The notes under the pieces: model-generated | What the model saw: only the letters and a program-made list of their open reading frames with translations | What the model was told of the DNA's origin: nothing | Database searches by the model: none | Program-made: the position numbers and the translations under genes | DNA from: Puniceicoccales bacterium | GTDB taxonomy: Bacteria > Verrucomicrobiota > Verrucomicrobiia > Opitutales > UBA953 | Assembly (NCBI GenBank): GCA_031256995.1 | Contig: JAIRPL010000016.1 | Location: forward strand, 1 to 64,000 | DNA: 64,000 bases | Reading direction: 5' to 3' | Shown here: one piece after another, positions 39,079 to 48,242 of the stretch | How the letters are laid out: each line of letters starts with the position of its first letter | How positions within the stretch are numbered: the first letter of the stretch is position 1

Positions 39079-39338
39079 CGGATTCAGAGGGTGTCTTTTG
39101 TTTTTTTGTTTGCCCCGCCCTGTGTGGCGGCGTCGGCACGGCAGGGAAAGCGGGGTGCGCGCGGGCGCAAGGAATTTTTGCGGAAAACGGGTGGGCGTGG
39201 CGTGGCATGCCATCCGCAGGGAGGTGGGAATTTGGCGGACATGGTGGATTCTTGCGGATTGTTCCCCCGGGGTTGCGACTATCCTTGTCTTTCCTTGCTG
39301 GCTCCCTGCATAATCCCCCCGTCTTCTACTGCTTTTAT

Positions 39339-41360
39339 ATGGCAAAAAATCAGGTGCTCGTACTCGCGGAGGAGGCTCTGCGGGAAAAAAAAATCAGTGC
39401 TTCCACGTTTGCGAACCTTTCCGCGTGGGTCCAGGCCGGGTTCTTGCAGGATTGGGCTTTGGCGGCCCTGACAGAGCTGGCATGCGCGGGCGAGTGGGAG
39501 GAGATCAATGATCGATTTTTTCAGGAGCTTGCCTTCGGGACCGGTGGCATCAGGGGCCTGACCATCGGCAGGGTTGGCGCCCCGTCCGAAATTGGGGTTC
39601 CTGGTGCCGAGGGGACCCCCGGGCACGCCGCCATAGGCTCGAACAATCTTAATGACATCACGCTTGTCCGTGCCACCGCCGGTCTCCATCGGCACACGGT
39701 GGCATGGCTTGCCCGGCAGTTCCCTGGGGCGTCGGCCCGCCCTCCCAGGCTTGTTATCGCCCATGACGTGCGCCATTTCTCCCGCCATTTCAGCGAGCTG
39801 GCCGCCTCGATATGGGCGCATCTTGGCGGCGAGGCCTTCATTTTCAATGGTCCGCGCTCCACTCCGCAGCTGAGTTTTACGGTGCGCCATCTTGGCGCCG
39901 ATGCCGGGGTTGTCATCACGGCCTCGCACAACCCGCCGCAATACAACGGTTTCAAATGTTATTTCCGGGATGGCGCGCAGGTTGTCCCTCCGCACGACTC
40001 CGATGTGATTGCCGCCGTCTCTTCCGTCACGCCGGGCGAGCTTGCCTCGATGCTTGCCCACGGGAGGGATCTTTCACGGGTTCGGGTTGTCCCCGCGCAG
40101 GCCGAGGCGGCCTATCTTGACCGTCTTGCCGACAACGTGCTCGATCCCTCCCTGTTCGCCGTGTCCGCCCCCACGCTTGTTTTCACGAACCTGCATGGCA
40201 CCGGCGATGTGATGATCCCCGCCGCCTTGGAGCGTTTTGGCGTCCGCCCGATCCATGTTGAGGCGCAGCGTGCGCACGATCCGCGTTTTCCAACCGTTGC
40301 CTCGCCCAATCCCGAAAGCGCCGGCGCGTTCGCCCTTGCCGTGGCAGAGGCCCGGAAAGCCGGGGCCGACATTGCGATCGCCACCGATCCCGACGATGAC
40401 CGCGTGGGTGCAGCGGTGCGTGAGCGTGACGGCTCCTACCGCGTTCTTACGGGAAACCAGATCGGTTCGGCCCTTGCCGCGTACCGCATCGCACGCATGA
40501 AAGCCCTCGGCATTCTGCCCGCGGCCGGAACGCGCCGCGCCGTGCTCCTCAAAACCTTTGTCACCACGCCGTTCCAGGATGCCATCGCCCTCGCCGAAGG
40601 CATCCGCGTCGTCAACGTCCCCACCGGTTTCAAGTGGATCGGCGCCAAGCTTGGCAAATACCAGCGCCAGCTTGAGGCCTCCCCCGCCGTTTCCGGAATC
40701 ACGCCTTCCGGCGCCTACGACAGCCTGCCGTGGGCGGTTCGCGCCAGGCTCCATCTTGAAAATGCCTCGCTTTTTGTCTTCGGCGGGGAGGAGAGCATGG
40801 GATTCCTTGGCACGGACGCCACCCGCGACAAGGACGGCAACGCGTCCGCCCTCATGCTCGCCGAGCTTGCCGCGTGGCTCAGGAGCACAGGGAAGACGTT
40901 TTCCGAATTCCTGGACGAGGTCGCCGTCCGCGTTGGCGCCGCCTTCGCCGAGGATTTGATCAACATCCAGTATGAGGCCGGCGCCACCGGGCAGCTTCGC
41001 ATTCGCGCCATCCTGCGGAGTCTCCGGGAGGATGCGCCCAAGGAAGTCGATGGCACGCCTGTCAGCGGTTTCAGGGATTTTGGGCGGCAGGATTTCTTTG
41101 ATGAGGATGGCGACCCGGTTCCCAAGGAGGATTTTTACTTCTTCACCCTTGCCGACGGGCGTCAGTTTGCCGTGCGTGGCAGCGGCACCGAGCCAAAGAT
41201 CAAATACTATCTTTTTGCGCGCGCCGCGGTTTCCGCCCTTGGGGAGCTTCCGCAAGCCCGCCAGAATCTCGCCGCATCCCTGAAATCCCTTGAGGCCTGG
41301 CTTCGCGCGGATGCCGCCCGGCGCGGCGGAGAGATCGGGCAGGCCGTCCCCGGCGCGTGA
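39339..41360 (+). CDS. phosphohexomutase (phosphoglucomutase/phosphomannomutase family)
   Basis: 673 residues from ATG 39339 (MAKNQVLVLAEEALREKKIS). Alpha-D-phosphohexomutase motifs: substrate/N-terminal FGTGGIRG, the phosphoserine loop VVITASHNPPQYNGFK (Ser is the phosphorylated residue), the metal loop ATDPDDDRVG, the sugar-binding GGEESMGF and the phosphate-binding RGSGTEPKIKYY. It interconverts hexose-1- and hexose-6-phosphates, feeding glycogen, cell-wall or exopolysaccharide synthesis. It is about 100 residues longer than E. coli Pgm, like Bacteroides/Bacillus PgcA-type enzymes. A run of nine A lies at 39385-39393, near codon 16. Confidence 0.92.
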   Translation: MAKNQVLVLAEEALREKKISASTFANLSAWVQAGFLQDWALAALTELACAGEWEEINDRFFQELAFGTGGIRGLTIGRVGAPSEIGVPGAEGTPGHAAIGSNNLNDITLVRATAGLHRHTVAWLARQFPGASARPPRLVIAHDVRHFSRHFSELAASIWAHLGGEAFIFNGPRSTPQLSFTVRHLGADAGVVITASHNPPQYNGFKCYFRDGAQVVPPHDSDVIAAVSSVTPGELASMLAHGRDLSRVRVVPAQAEAAYLDRLADNVLDPSLFAVSAPTLVFTNLHGTGDVMIPAALERFGVRPIHVEAQRAHDPRFPTVASPNPESAGAFALAVAEARKAGADIAIATDPDDDRVGAAVRERDGSYRVLTGNQIGSALAAYRIARMKALGILPAAGTRRAVLLKTFVTTPFQDAIALAEGIRVVNVPTGFKWIGAKLGKYQRQLEASPAVSGITPSGAYDSLPWAVRARLHLENASLFVFGGEESMGFLGTDATRDKDGNASALMLAELAAWLRSTGKTFSEFLDEVAVRVGAAFAEDLINIQYEAGATGQLRIRAILRSLREDAPKEVDGTPVSGFRDFGRQDFFDEDGDPVPKEDFYFFTLADGRQFAVRGSGTEPKIKYYLFARAAVSALGELPQARQNLAASLKSLEAWLRADAARRGGEIGQAVPGA

Positions 41361-41532
41361 TCCGGTGTGCCGCAGGCCGCGCCCGCTGAGTGCCGCCCGA
41401 AGCGTGTGTCCCGCGCCAGAGGCGGCATTTTCCCTCCCTCACGATTCCCTTGGTGTTGGGCGGCTGCGGCTGCGCTGGCGGTGGCAGTGGCGGCGCTGGT
41501 GATGGTGCGGCCTTCCCAAGCGCGACGGGGGG

Positions 41533-41607
41533 GTGGTTGCTCAACCAGGATTCGAACCTGGACAAAACGAGTCAGAGTCGTTTGTGCTACCGTTACACCA
41601 TTGAGCA
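41533..41607 (-). tRNA. tRNA-Gln (anticodon CTG)
   Basis: The minus strand reads TGCTCAATGGTGTAACGGTA onward. The acceptor stem TGCTCAA pairs with TTGAGCA, followed by discriminator A and an encoded CCA (41533-41535). The anticodon loop is CTCTGAC, giving CTG (reads CAG, glutamine). The T arm contains GGTTCGAATCC. The U1-A72 pair is typical for glutamine tRNA. It lies 23 bases after tRNA-Thr. Confidence 0.95.
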
Positions 41608-41630
41608 GAAAAATGATCGTGAGGATTGAA

Positions 41631-41705
41631 TGGAGCCAGTGGTCAGGATTGAACTGACGACCTGCCGCTTACAAGGCGGCTGCACTACCACTGTGCTACA
41701 CTGGC
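41631..41705 (-). tRNA. tRNA-Thr (anticodon TGT)
   Basis: The minus strand begins GCCAGTGTAGCACAGTGGTA. The acceptor GCCAGTG pairs with CACTGGC, then T and an encoded CCA (41631-41633). The anticodon loop CTTGTAA gives TGT (reads ACA, threonine). The D arm and the T arm (GTTCAATCC) are complete. The intergenic stretch between the mutase stop (41360) and the next gene (41815) otherwise shows no gene. Confidence 0.95.
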
Positions 41706-41814
41706 GATTCAGGAAACGCCCCATGAACAGGGTGGGGCAGGTTGCCTGTCCCATGCTTCCTGTCAAACGAAAATTTGACAACGTCCCGCAAATTGCCATC
41801 TCCACGCGCCAGCA

Positions 41815-42552
41815 ATGGCAAAGCAATCGACAAATCTCCTCTGGTGCCTCGCGCGACTGGGAAAAGACCTCAACTGGTGGGTCAAGAAGACCAGCGATCC
41901 CGTTAATTGGGACATGGACGGCCTCTCTGTCATAGATCCGCGCCAGATGGGCCACATCCTCGACTCGCTGGACACGCTCCGGGAATACGGACTTTCGCTG
42001 GATCTGGTGGATTCGGCTTTCATCCCGCTGCAAATCCAGGAAAGCAATGCCGACAAGACCGTGCGCCTCATCCGGGTCAACGAGACCTTTATCGACTCCG
42101 ATGCGGTGCTCTTCGCGTTGCCCGACGTGCTTGATGAGGAGAAAGGCCCCTACGCCGAATTTTTGGACCACATCACCAAGCTGCGGGTCCAGTTGCTGAA
42201 CGCCAACATCCAGTTTGAGCAGAAGCTCACCGTGGACGAGCTGGAGGAGCAGGTGCGCGAACTCCAGACGCAGGCCTACACGGAAGGGCGCTCCATTCAC
42301 GCATTCCAGGAAATCTCCGACATTTTGGAATTTGTCCCCGAGGGCTACGAGCTGAACGTGGACGAGGAATCCGCAGAGGAGGAGCCGCCGGAGGATGACA
42401 TTGACATTGGCGAGGGCTTTGACCTCGACACCGACGAGAAGATCGAGGCGGATGACACCATGCGCTGGGATGAGGAGGAGGACGACTCGCTTGAGGATCC
42501 GGTGTTCGGTGGAGACGAAGACCTTGATGGCCCCCATTCCCGCAAAAAATAA
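41815..42552 (+). CDS. acidic conserved protein of unknown function
   Basis: 245 residues from ATG 41815 (MAKQSTNLLWCLARLGKDLN). There is no signal peptide or membrane helix. An N-terminal half (1-110) contains LSVIDPRQMGHILDSLDTLR and FALPDVLDEEKGPYAEF. A probable coiled coil spans about 115-160 (LRVQLLNANIQFEQKLTVDE and ELEEQVRELQTQAYTEG). The last 70 residues are extremely Asp/Glu-rich, ending SRKK. The family is not recognised. Its stop codon overlaps the start of the methyltransferase gene by one base (TAATG), which indicates translational coupling. Confidence 0.72.
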   Translation: MAKQSTNLLWCLARLGKDLNWWVKKTSDPVNWDMDGLSVIDPRQMGHILDSLDTLREYGLSLDLVDSAFIPLQIQESNADKTVRLIRVNETFIDSDAVLFALPDVLDEEKGPYAEFLDHITKLRVQLLNANIQFEQKLTVDELEEQVRELQTQAYTEGRSIHAFQEISDILEFVPEGYELNVDEESAEEEPPEDDIDIGEGFDLDTDEKIEADDTMRWDEEEDDSLEDPVFGGDEDLDGPHSRKK

Positions 42553-43802
42553 TGGAGCCTCCCCCTGCGACACCTTCCCCCTTCGCGCGACCAGGGCGTG
42601 ACGCGGGCGCGACCGGGGCGCTCCCCGTGCCCTTGCCGCAGCGGACGGCGCCTTGGGTGCAGCTCCGGTACCATGCCTACCATCCGCACGTTTACCGGAG
42701 CATGGTCGGCGAGCACAGCCCCGGGATTCGCGCGGGGGCCATGGTGGCTGTTTATGACAAGGAGGGGCGTCCTTTCGGGACGGGCTTTTGCAATCTTGGC
42801 GCGAAGGTTGCCCTGCGCGTCTTTCATCACGGGGCGGAATTTGTGGACGAGGAGTTTCTTCTTCGGCGCCTTCGGGACGCCGCCGCCTTGCGTCGGGAAT
42901 GGCTCCGATTGGATGGCGTCACGGATGCCTATCGTGTTGTCCACGCCGATGGCGATGGCCTTGGCGGCCTTGTTGTGGACCGCTATGCCGACACCTTGAG
43001 TCTTGAGGTCACCAGCCTTGCCGTTTTTCAGCGCCTCCCCCGCTGGCTCCCCGTGCTTCACGAATGCCTCGGCACCACCCGTGCCGTCGTGCAGGTGGAC
43101 GAGACCATCGCCCGCGTCGAAGGCATCGACACCCGCCTTGTCCCGCCAGCCGATGTGCGCACGGTGAAAATCCTTGAAAACGGGGTGCGTTACCACGTCG
43201 ATTTCGCCGGGGGGCACAAGACGGGCTTTTTCTGCGACCAGCGCGACAATCGTCTCAAGCTCGCGAGCCTTGCGAAGGGCCGCCGGGTGCTTGACATTTG
43301 CTGTTATACCGGAGGTTTCACCCTTTCGGCCAGGCACGCCGGCGCGGAGGACGTCACCGGCGTTGATCTCGACGAAAAGGCGGTCGCCCTTGCCAGGGCC
43401 AATGCCAATCTCAACCAGCTTCGCGCCAATTTTGTGCATGCCGACGCCTTTTCCTACATGCGCCAGATGCAGCGCAATGGCGCCAAATGGGACGTGGTGC
43501 TGCTTGATCCGCCAAAATTTGTGGACGGTCGTGACGCGATGGAGGACGGGCGCAAGAAGTATAACGATTTGAATGTGCTTGGGATGCAGCTTGTCGCCCC
43601 TGGCGGCCTGTTTGTCACCTGCTCTTGCTCCGGGCTGCTTCCGCCGGACGAATTTGAGGAGATTGTCGTGAAGGCGGCGCATCGCTACGGCAAGCGATTG
43701 CAGATTTTTGACCGTACTGGCGCCGGCGCCGACCACCCGGCCTTCTCCAATTACCCGGCTTCCCGTTACCTGAAAGTCTTGTGGGCGCGCATTGTCGCCT
43801 GA
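42552..43802 (+). CDS. class I SAM-dependent rRNA methyltransferase, RlmI-like
   Basis: 416 residues. The N-terminal PUA-like region (about 35-110; HPHVYRSMVGEHSPGIRAGA, then VAVYDKEGRPFGTGFCN) is followed by an RlmI/RlmK-type catalytic domain. Landmarks are ETIARVEG, ENGVRYHVDFAGGHKTGFFC, DQRDNRLKLASLAKGRRVLD with ICCYTGGFTLSA (SAM loop), the DLDEKAVALARANANLN acidic strand, VVLLDPPKFV (DPPKF motif IV) and CSCSGLL (motif VI Cys). Members methylate C5 of cytosine or related positions in 23S rRNA. The given start overlaps the stop of the preceding gene. Confidence 0.9.
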   Translation: MEPPPATPSPFARPGRDAGATGALPVPLPQRTAPWVQLRYHAYHPHVYRSMVGEHSPGIRAGAMVAVYDKEGRPFGTGFCNLGAKVALRVFHHGAEFVDEEFLLRRLRDAAALRREWLRLDGVTDAYRVVHADGDGLGGLVVDRYADTLSLEVTSLAVFQRLPRWLPVLHECLGTTRAVVQVDETIARVEGIDTRLVPPADVRTVKILENGVRYHVDFAGGHKTGFFCDQRDNRLKLASLAKGRRVLDICCYTGGFTLSARHAGAEDVTGVDLDEKAVALARANANLNQLRANFVHADAFSYMRQMQRNGAKWDVVLLDPPKFVDGRDAMEDGRKKYNDLNVLGMQLVAPGGLFVTCSCSGLLPPDEFEEIVVKAAHRYGKRLQIFDRTGAGADHPAFSNYPASRYLKVLWARIVA

Positions 43803-44014
43803 TTGGCGTTTTCGCGCGCCTCTGGCATGCCAAGGCGGGAACCAGCGGCGGTTTTACAGGGATGTCCCCTGCCTGTTTGCTTTCAATGTCCCGCCGTGCG
43901 CGGCGATTTGACGGGACGAGTTGAACTGGGGCTGGGGAAAGGAACGTGGCGCCCCGCTTGTGCAACTTTGGCATGCGGGGAGCGTTTCAGAGCCAAATTC
44001 CGTTTTCCCAAGCC

Positions 44015-44617
44015 ATGTCCTCAAGCGTCACAGAATCCTGCACAGACCATGCGCGCGATGCGCGCCTTGATGCTTTGCTTCGCAGGGACGCGCTGGCCTT
44101 GGCTCCGCATTTCGCCGATTCCGTCCTGCGGCGCATCGAGGCCGGTGATGACGACTGCGGCGCGGCATCCCCGCTTGACGCGCTTGTTGACGAATGCCTC
44201 GCGGCACATCCCGTGCGCGCCCGCCCCGGATGCGCGGAACGGCTTTTCAACGGCGTTGTCGGGTGGGAGCGCCATGGCAACATCCTGCGTTGGGCGTTTT
44301 CCGCCGCCGCGGCGGTCCTTGTCGTGTCGCTGATGCTCTCCGTTGTCATCCGAAATGGCCCGGCCCCCGTCTCCGATCCCGTTGCCGGGCGCGCGACATG
44401 CCAGGCCGAGGAGATTCTTGATCACGCGATGGCGAATGACCCCGTTCTTGCCGACATGCTTCAAATTCCCCCGGATGGCGCGGACTCTTTCATTGCATCC
44501 GCCGCTGCTGTGCGCGATGCCGAGATTGCCGAGGCGATTTCCGATCTTAATGACAACACCCTTGCCTGGCTTGAGACCCTCACCTTTGCCTCTGATGAAG
44601 AATTTTCCCACTATTAG
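44015..44617 (+). CDS. single-pass membrane protein of unknown function
   Basis: 200 residues from ATG 44015 (MSSSVTESCTDHARDARLDA); a longer start at 43946 is less likely. A cytoplasmic N-terminal half (LRRDALALAPHFADSVLRRI) is followed by one membrane helix (FSAAAAVLVVSLMLSVVI, about 97-114) and a periplasmic acidic tail of about 85 residues. Size and topology resemble anti-sigma factors or small envelope sensors, but no zinc-finger motif or adjacent sigma gene is present. The end overlaps the start of the next gene by 23 bases, so the two are probably coexpressed. Confidence 0.65.
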   Translation: MSSSVTESCTDHARDARLDALLRRDALALAPHFADSVLRRIEAGDDDCGAASPLDALVDECLAAHPVRARPGCAERLFNGVVGWERHGNILRWAFSAAAAVLVVSLMLSVVIRNGPAPVSDPVAGRATCQAEEILDHAMANDPVLADMLQIPPDGADSFIASAAAVRDAEIAEAISDLNDNTLAWLETLTFASDEEFSHY

Positions 44618-45674
44618 TGCGGTTGTTTTGGCCGTCCTCATGTTTCTTGCCCCGGCCGGTCTCTTTGCCGCGACGGAGGCCCCGGCGGCGGCGTCCCCCG
44701 TTGCGGATGTTTCAAATGCGCCAATGTCCGCCATGGCCGGACCTTTGGGGGACGAGGCGCTCAGGGCGCTTTCCCCCGGCGAGGTGCGTGCCTTGTTGCG
44801 CATCATCTCCCTTCAGCCGGAAAAGCTGGTCTCGTTGCGCGGGTCGATTGACGCCCTTGCAAAAATGTCCCCGGAGGAAAAACAGGCGCTGCGAAAGAAG
44901 CTGGAAAATCTGCGTAGCGGTGATGGAGAGCGTTCCCTGGCCGAGTTTCGGCGTTCGCGCGAGAATCCGCTTTTGCGTTATTGGCACTCCCTTCCCCCGC
45001 CGATTCGCGCGGAGGAACAGGCGCGTTTCCAGAAAATGTCTCCCGAGGAACGTCGCGCATACGTTTCCAAAATCCTGAAAAAATCCCCCCGCCGCACTCC
45101 GCCAGCGACGTCGGCGCACGGGAATTCCGCGCGTTACATGCCTGCCGAGGGCGACATTCTTTTCCAATCCATGCCGCGCGACAAATTTGTGGAAGCCGTG
45201 GAGAGCGCGACAAAGTCACCGTGGTCGCATTGTGGAATTGTTGTCCGCTCCGGGGATGGGTGGAGTGTTTTGGAGGCCTTGGGGACGGTGCATGAGACAC
45301 CGCTGGAGGAGTGGGTGGCGCGCGGGCGGGGCGGGCGTTTCAGCGCCGGTCGCCTGAAGGCTCCGCTCTCGGAGAAAATTCCGCAAATCGTCAAGGAGGC
45401 GCGGCGGTTTCTTGGGCGTCCGTATGACATGCAGTTCCGGATGGATGATGAGTATCTCTATTGTTCGGAATTGGTGTTCAAGGCCGTCAGGAATGCCACG
45501 GGAGTTTCCCTTGCGAAGACGGACACGCTTGGCGTCTTGAATTGGAAGCCCAACGAAGCCTTCATTCGTTCCGTTGCCGGCGGGGAGCTTCCACTTGAGA
45601 GGGAGATCATCACCCCCAAGGCCCTCTTTGAGTCGCCCATGCTGGAGCGTGTCCATTCCTCCCGCAAAAAGTAG
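44595..45674 (+). CDS. secreted YiiX/YebB-type cysteine hydrolase (permuted papain-like)
   Basis: 359 residues from ATG 44595 (MKNFPTISAVVLAVLMFLAP); signal peptide to about residue 25. Residues 50-170 are helical and charged, with two repeats of a K/MSPEE(K/R)-motif (LAKMSPEEKQALRKKLENL, FQKMSPEERRAYVSKIL), like the DUF3106-type helical region. The catalytic domain (about 185-330) has the YiiX-family order GDILFQSMP, SPWSHCGIVV (His), RRFLGRPYDM and YLYCSELV (Cys): a permuted papain fold in which His precedes Cys. Relatives are amidases or peptidases acting on lipids or peptidoglycan-linked substrates. Substrate unknown; likely periplasmic. Confidence 0.85.
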   Translation: MKNFPTISAVVLAVLMFLAPAGLFAATEAPAAASPVADVSNAPMSAMAGPLGDEALRALSPGEVRALLRIISLQPEKLVSLRGSIDALAKMSPEEKQALRKKLENLRSGDGERSLAEFRRSRENPLLRYWHSLPPPIRAEEQARFQKMSPEERRAYVSKILKKSPRRTPPATSAHGNSARYMPAEGDILFQSMPRDKFVEAVESATKSPWSHCGIVVRSGDGWSVLEALGTVHETPLEEWVARGRGGRFSAGRLKAPLSEKIPQIVKEARRFLGRPYDMQFRMDDEYLYCSELVFKAVRNATGVSLAKTDTLGVLNWKPNEAFIRSVAGGELPLEREIITPKALFESPMLERVHSSRKK

Positions 45675-45857
45675 GGAAGGGGGGGCGTTGGGCGGCGCGC
45701 CCGGCCTTCCCGCTTTGCGCCGGCGGCACACTCCCTTTGGCCGGCATGTCCGTGGGCTTTCCGGGGGGGCAGTTTTTTTGCCTTTCCACGTCCACGGCAT
45801 GGAATTCACTGGCCGACCCGCTGTTTTTCCAACCTACGAAGCCCGCATCCAGAAGCC

Positions 45858-48242
45858 ATGCATTCCACCCTTGTTCATGATATTGCCATTGTGCTGATTG
45901 CCGCCGGGGCGGCTGGCTGGCTTTGCAAGTGCCTTGGATTGTCCTCCATCGTGGGCTATTTGCTCGCGGGCATTGCCATTGGTCCGAACGCGCCGTTGAA
46001 GCTTATCTCGGATGAGGCCAGCATCAATGGGCTTGCGGAGGTGGGCCTCGTCTTCGTCATGTTCGCCATCGGGCTGCAGCTTGGCTTGAAGAAACTCGCG
46101 GGGATGGGGTTGCAGACCATTTTTGCGACGATGCTTGGGGCGGTGTTCATGCTCTTGCTCACGTTGCTGCTGGGGCAGGTTCTTGGCTGGGAGTACCGTC
46201 AGTGTCTCTTCCTTGCCGCAATGCTCATGGTCTCCAGTTCGGCGGTCATTGCCAAGGTCATGCAGGAATTGCACCTCACGCACGACAAGATGGCGCAGAC
46301 GGCGCTGGGTATCACGATCAGCGAGGATGTGGTGGCCGTGGTCATGCTCACGATACTCGCCACGGTCACGAGTGCCGCGGGTGACGCCGGTGGCGGGGGC
46401 ATCGTCTCTGGAGTCGGGCAGGTGGGATCTGTTTTCACGAGCATCAGCTCCTTTGTCATCCTGGTGCTTGCCTCCTGCCTGCTTTTTGTTCCGAGGCTGG
46501 TGCGCAGGCTGGAGCTTTCCGGCGACCCCGACCTGCGCAATGTGGGCGTGGCGGGGCTGTTGTTGATCCTTGCGTTTTCCGCCCGGGAGGCCGGTTTTTC
46601 ACTGGCCCTTGGGGCGTTTCTCTTTGGCGCCATAATCGCCGAGCTGCCGCAAAAGGATGCCTTGGAGAAATCTTTTGACAGTGTGCGCAGTATTTTCAGC
46701 AGCCTCTTCTTTGTCTCCATCGGCATGATGGCCGACCCGCGCTCGCTGTTTTCCGCCGACGTGTTGCTGCTCACCGGCGTTTTGCTGCTTTTCACGATGC
46801 TCGGCCGTCCTGTGGCCTGCGGTCTGGCCATGCTGCTCACGGGTTCCCCGCCCAACGCGGCGCGGCGAAGCGGCCTGTTGCTCACGCCTTTGGGGGAGTT
46901 CACCTTTCTTATCGCCCAGCTCGCGGTCTCGGCAAAGGTGTTTGAAAAGCACCTCTATCCCGTGGCCATCCTGCTTTCCGTGCTCACGGTGCTTGCCACG
47001 CCGTTCATGAACCGCCATGCCGACGTCATCCTGAGGGTCGCCATGAAATTGGAGCCTCGTTTCATCACGCGTCTCATGGCGCTTTACCATGTCTGGCTCG
47101 AAAAATTGAAGAATCGCCCGCCGCGCGGCGTGGTGTGGAAGCTTGTCGCGCCGAAGCTTCTGCAGAGCTTCCTCGAGTTGCTTCTGGCCACGGGCATCGT
47201 GATATTTCTGCCGCAGTTGCAAAACACGGCCAGGGAGTTTTTTGAACGCATTGCGCGCAAGTTGCATTGGGGGGCGGCAGGCGGGGGCGAGCTTGTCCTG
47301 CAAATTCTTTTTTGGTCGGTCACGGGAATCATGGTGACCGCCCTGTGGTGGTCCATCTGGCGCAATGCGAAGGAAGTCATCCCGCCATTGGCCCGCAGCT
47401 TCAGCAGCACTTTCCTGCCGCGCCAATTGCTGGCCTCGGCCTTTTGGGTGCTTTTTGTGATGGTTTCGGTGATTTGGCTCACACTGCTGCTGCCGGCATG
47501 GTTTTCGACTTTCTCGGCCTATGTGCGGGTGCTCCCCTTCCTGTTGCTGCTCGCCGCCGTTGTGGGCGCGGGGTTGTATTTCTCGCGCCAATTGACCGTC
47601 TGGCGGAAGTCTGTCGAGGACGCGCTCGCGAGGGACGGGGGCGCGGGGCAAGGCGGGGATCCTGTGGAATCCTCGCGTGAGGGCGCGTGGAACCGTTTTG
47701 CGGGAGAGCTTGGCAGCTGGGACATCCACCTTCAGGACTGCGTCCTGCCTGAGAACGCGGCCTGTGCTGGCGAATCCCTTCGCAAACTTTCCATCCCGTC
47801 CCGCTTTGGCGCGTCGGTGGTCTCCATTGACCGCAATGGGTTCCTCATTTCCAGCCCGGGGCCGGAGACCCGGCTTTATCCCGGTGACCGGCTTTCGCTG
47901 CTTGGAAAAAGCGCCGAGATCCAGGCGGCCCGGCAATTTCTTGGCGAAAGGAGACCCTTGGCCGGCTCCCCGGCCTCACAACCCATTCTTGAGACTTGCA
48001 TCGTCCCGCCGGGGCCGAGCGCGGGCAAAAGTCTTGCCGAGCTGCGCCTTGGCGACGTTGCCGCCATCCGCGTCGCGGGCATTCAGCGGGACGGGCGCCA
48101 CATCGTCAACCCCTCCGGCTCGGAGATTCTTCACCCGGGAGATTCGTTGCTTGTCATGGCCGAGGCGGCCCAATTCAGGAAATTTGAGAAGTGGCTCGCC
48201 AGCACCAGCGTCCATGCTGCCACAGCTTCCGCCGTCCCGTGA
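45858..48242 (+). CDS. CPA2-family monovalent cation:proton antiporter with two RCK_C-like domains
   Basis: 794 residues. Residues 1-390 are a CPA2/KefB-like antiporter core of 12-13 helices: SSIVGYLLAGIAIGPNAP, LVFVMFAIGLQLGLKKL, the discontinuous helix LMVSSSAVIAKVMQEL, ISEDVVAVVMLTILATV and FFVSIGMMADPRSLF. A second membrane part (about 430-590; FLELLLATGIVIFLPQL, WSVTGIMVTALWWSIW, ASAFWVLFVMVSVIWLTLLL, VLPFLLLLAAVVGAGLYFS) is followed by two TrkA-C/RCK_C-like domains (about 620-690: ASVVSIDRNGFLISSPGPET, LYPGDRLSLLGK; 710-780: AAIRVAGIQRDGRHIVNPSG, LHPGDSLLVMAEA). It exchanges K+ or Na+ for H+; the two C-terminal domains suggest ligand gating. It is not the minimal KefB. Confidence 0.9.
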   Translation: MHSTLVHDIAIVLIAAGAAGWLCKCLGLSSIVGYLLAGIAIGPNAPLKLISDEASINGLAEVGLVFVMFAIGLQLGLKKLAGMGLQTIFATMLGAVFMLLLTLLLGQVLGWEYRQCLFLAAMLMVSSSAVIAKVMQELHLTHDKMAQTALGITISEDVVAVVMLTILATVTSAAGDAGGGGIVSGVGQVGSVFTSISSFVILVLASCLLFVPRLVRRLELSGDPDLRNVGVAGLLLILAFSAREAGFSLALGAFLFGAIIAELPQKDALEKSFDSVRSIFSSLFFVSIGMMADPRSLFSADVLLLTGVLLLFTMLGRPVACGLAMLLTGSPPNAARRSGLLLTPLGEFTFLIAQLAVSAKVFEKHLYPVAILLSVLTVLATPFMNRHADVILRVAMKLEPRFITRLMALYHVWLEKLKNRPPRGVVWKLVAPKLLQSFLELLLATGIVIFLPQLQNTAREFFERIARKLHWGAAGGGELVLQILFWSVTGIMVTALWWSIWRNAKEVIPPLARSFSSTFLPRQLLASAFWVLFVMVSVIWLTLLLPAWFSTFSAYVRVLPFLLLLAAVVGAGLYFSRQLTVWRKSVEDALARDGGAGQGGDPVESSREGAWNRFAGELGSWDIHLQDCVLPENAACAGESLRKLSIPSRFGASVVSIDRNGFLISSPGPETRLYPGDRLSLLGKSAEIQAARQFLGERRPLAGSPASQPILETCIVPPGPSAGKSLAELRLGDVAAIRVAGIQRDGRHIVNPSGSEILHPGDSLLVMAEAAQFRKFEKWLASTSVHAATASAVP

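Noticed and set aside
41390-41530. Gly/Ala-type GGC repeats before tRNA-Gln as a gene or regulatory repeat
   Set aside because: Irregular GC-rich triplets without a conserved frame or start; no evidence of function.
45674-45711. Hairpin GGGAAGG/CCTTCCC after the cysteine hydrolase gene as a terminator
   Set aside because: The loop is long (24 bases) and no T-run follows; support is too weak to list.
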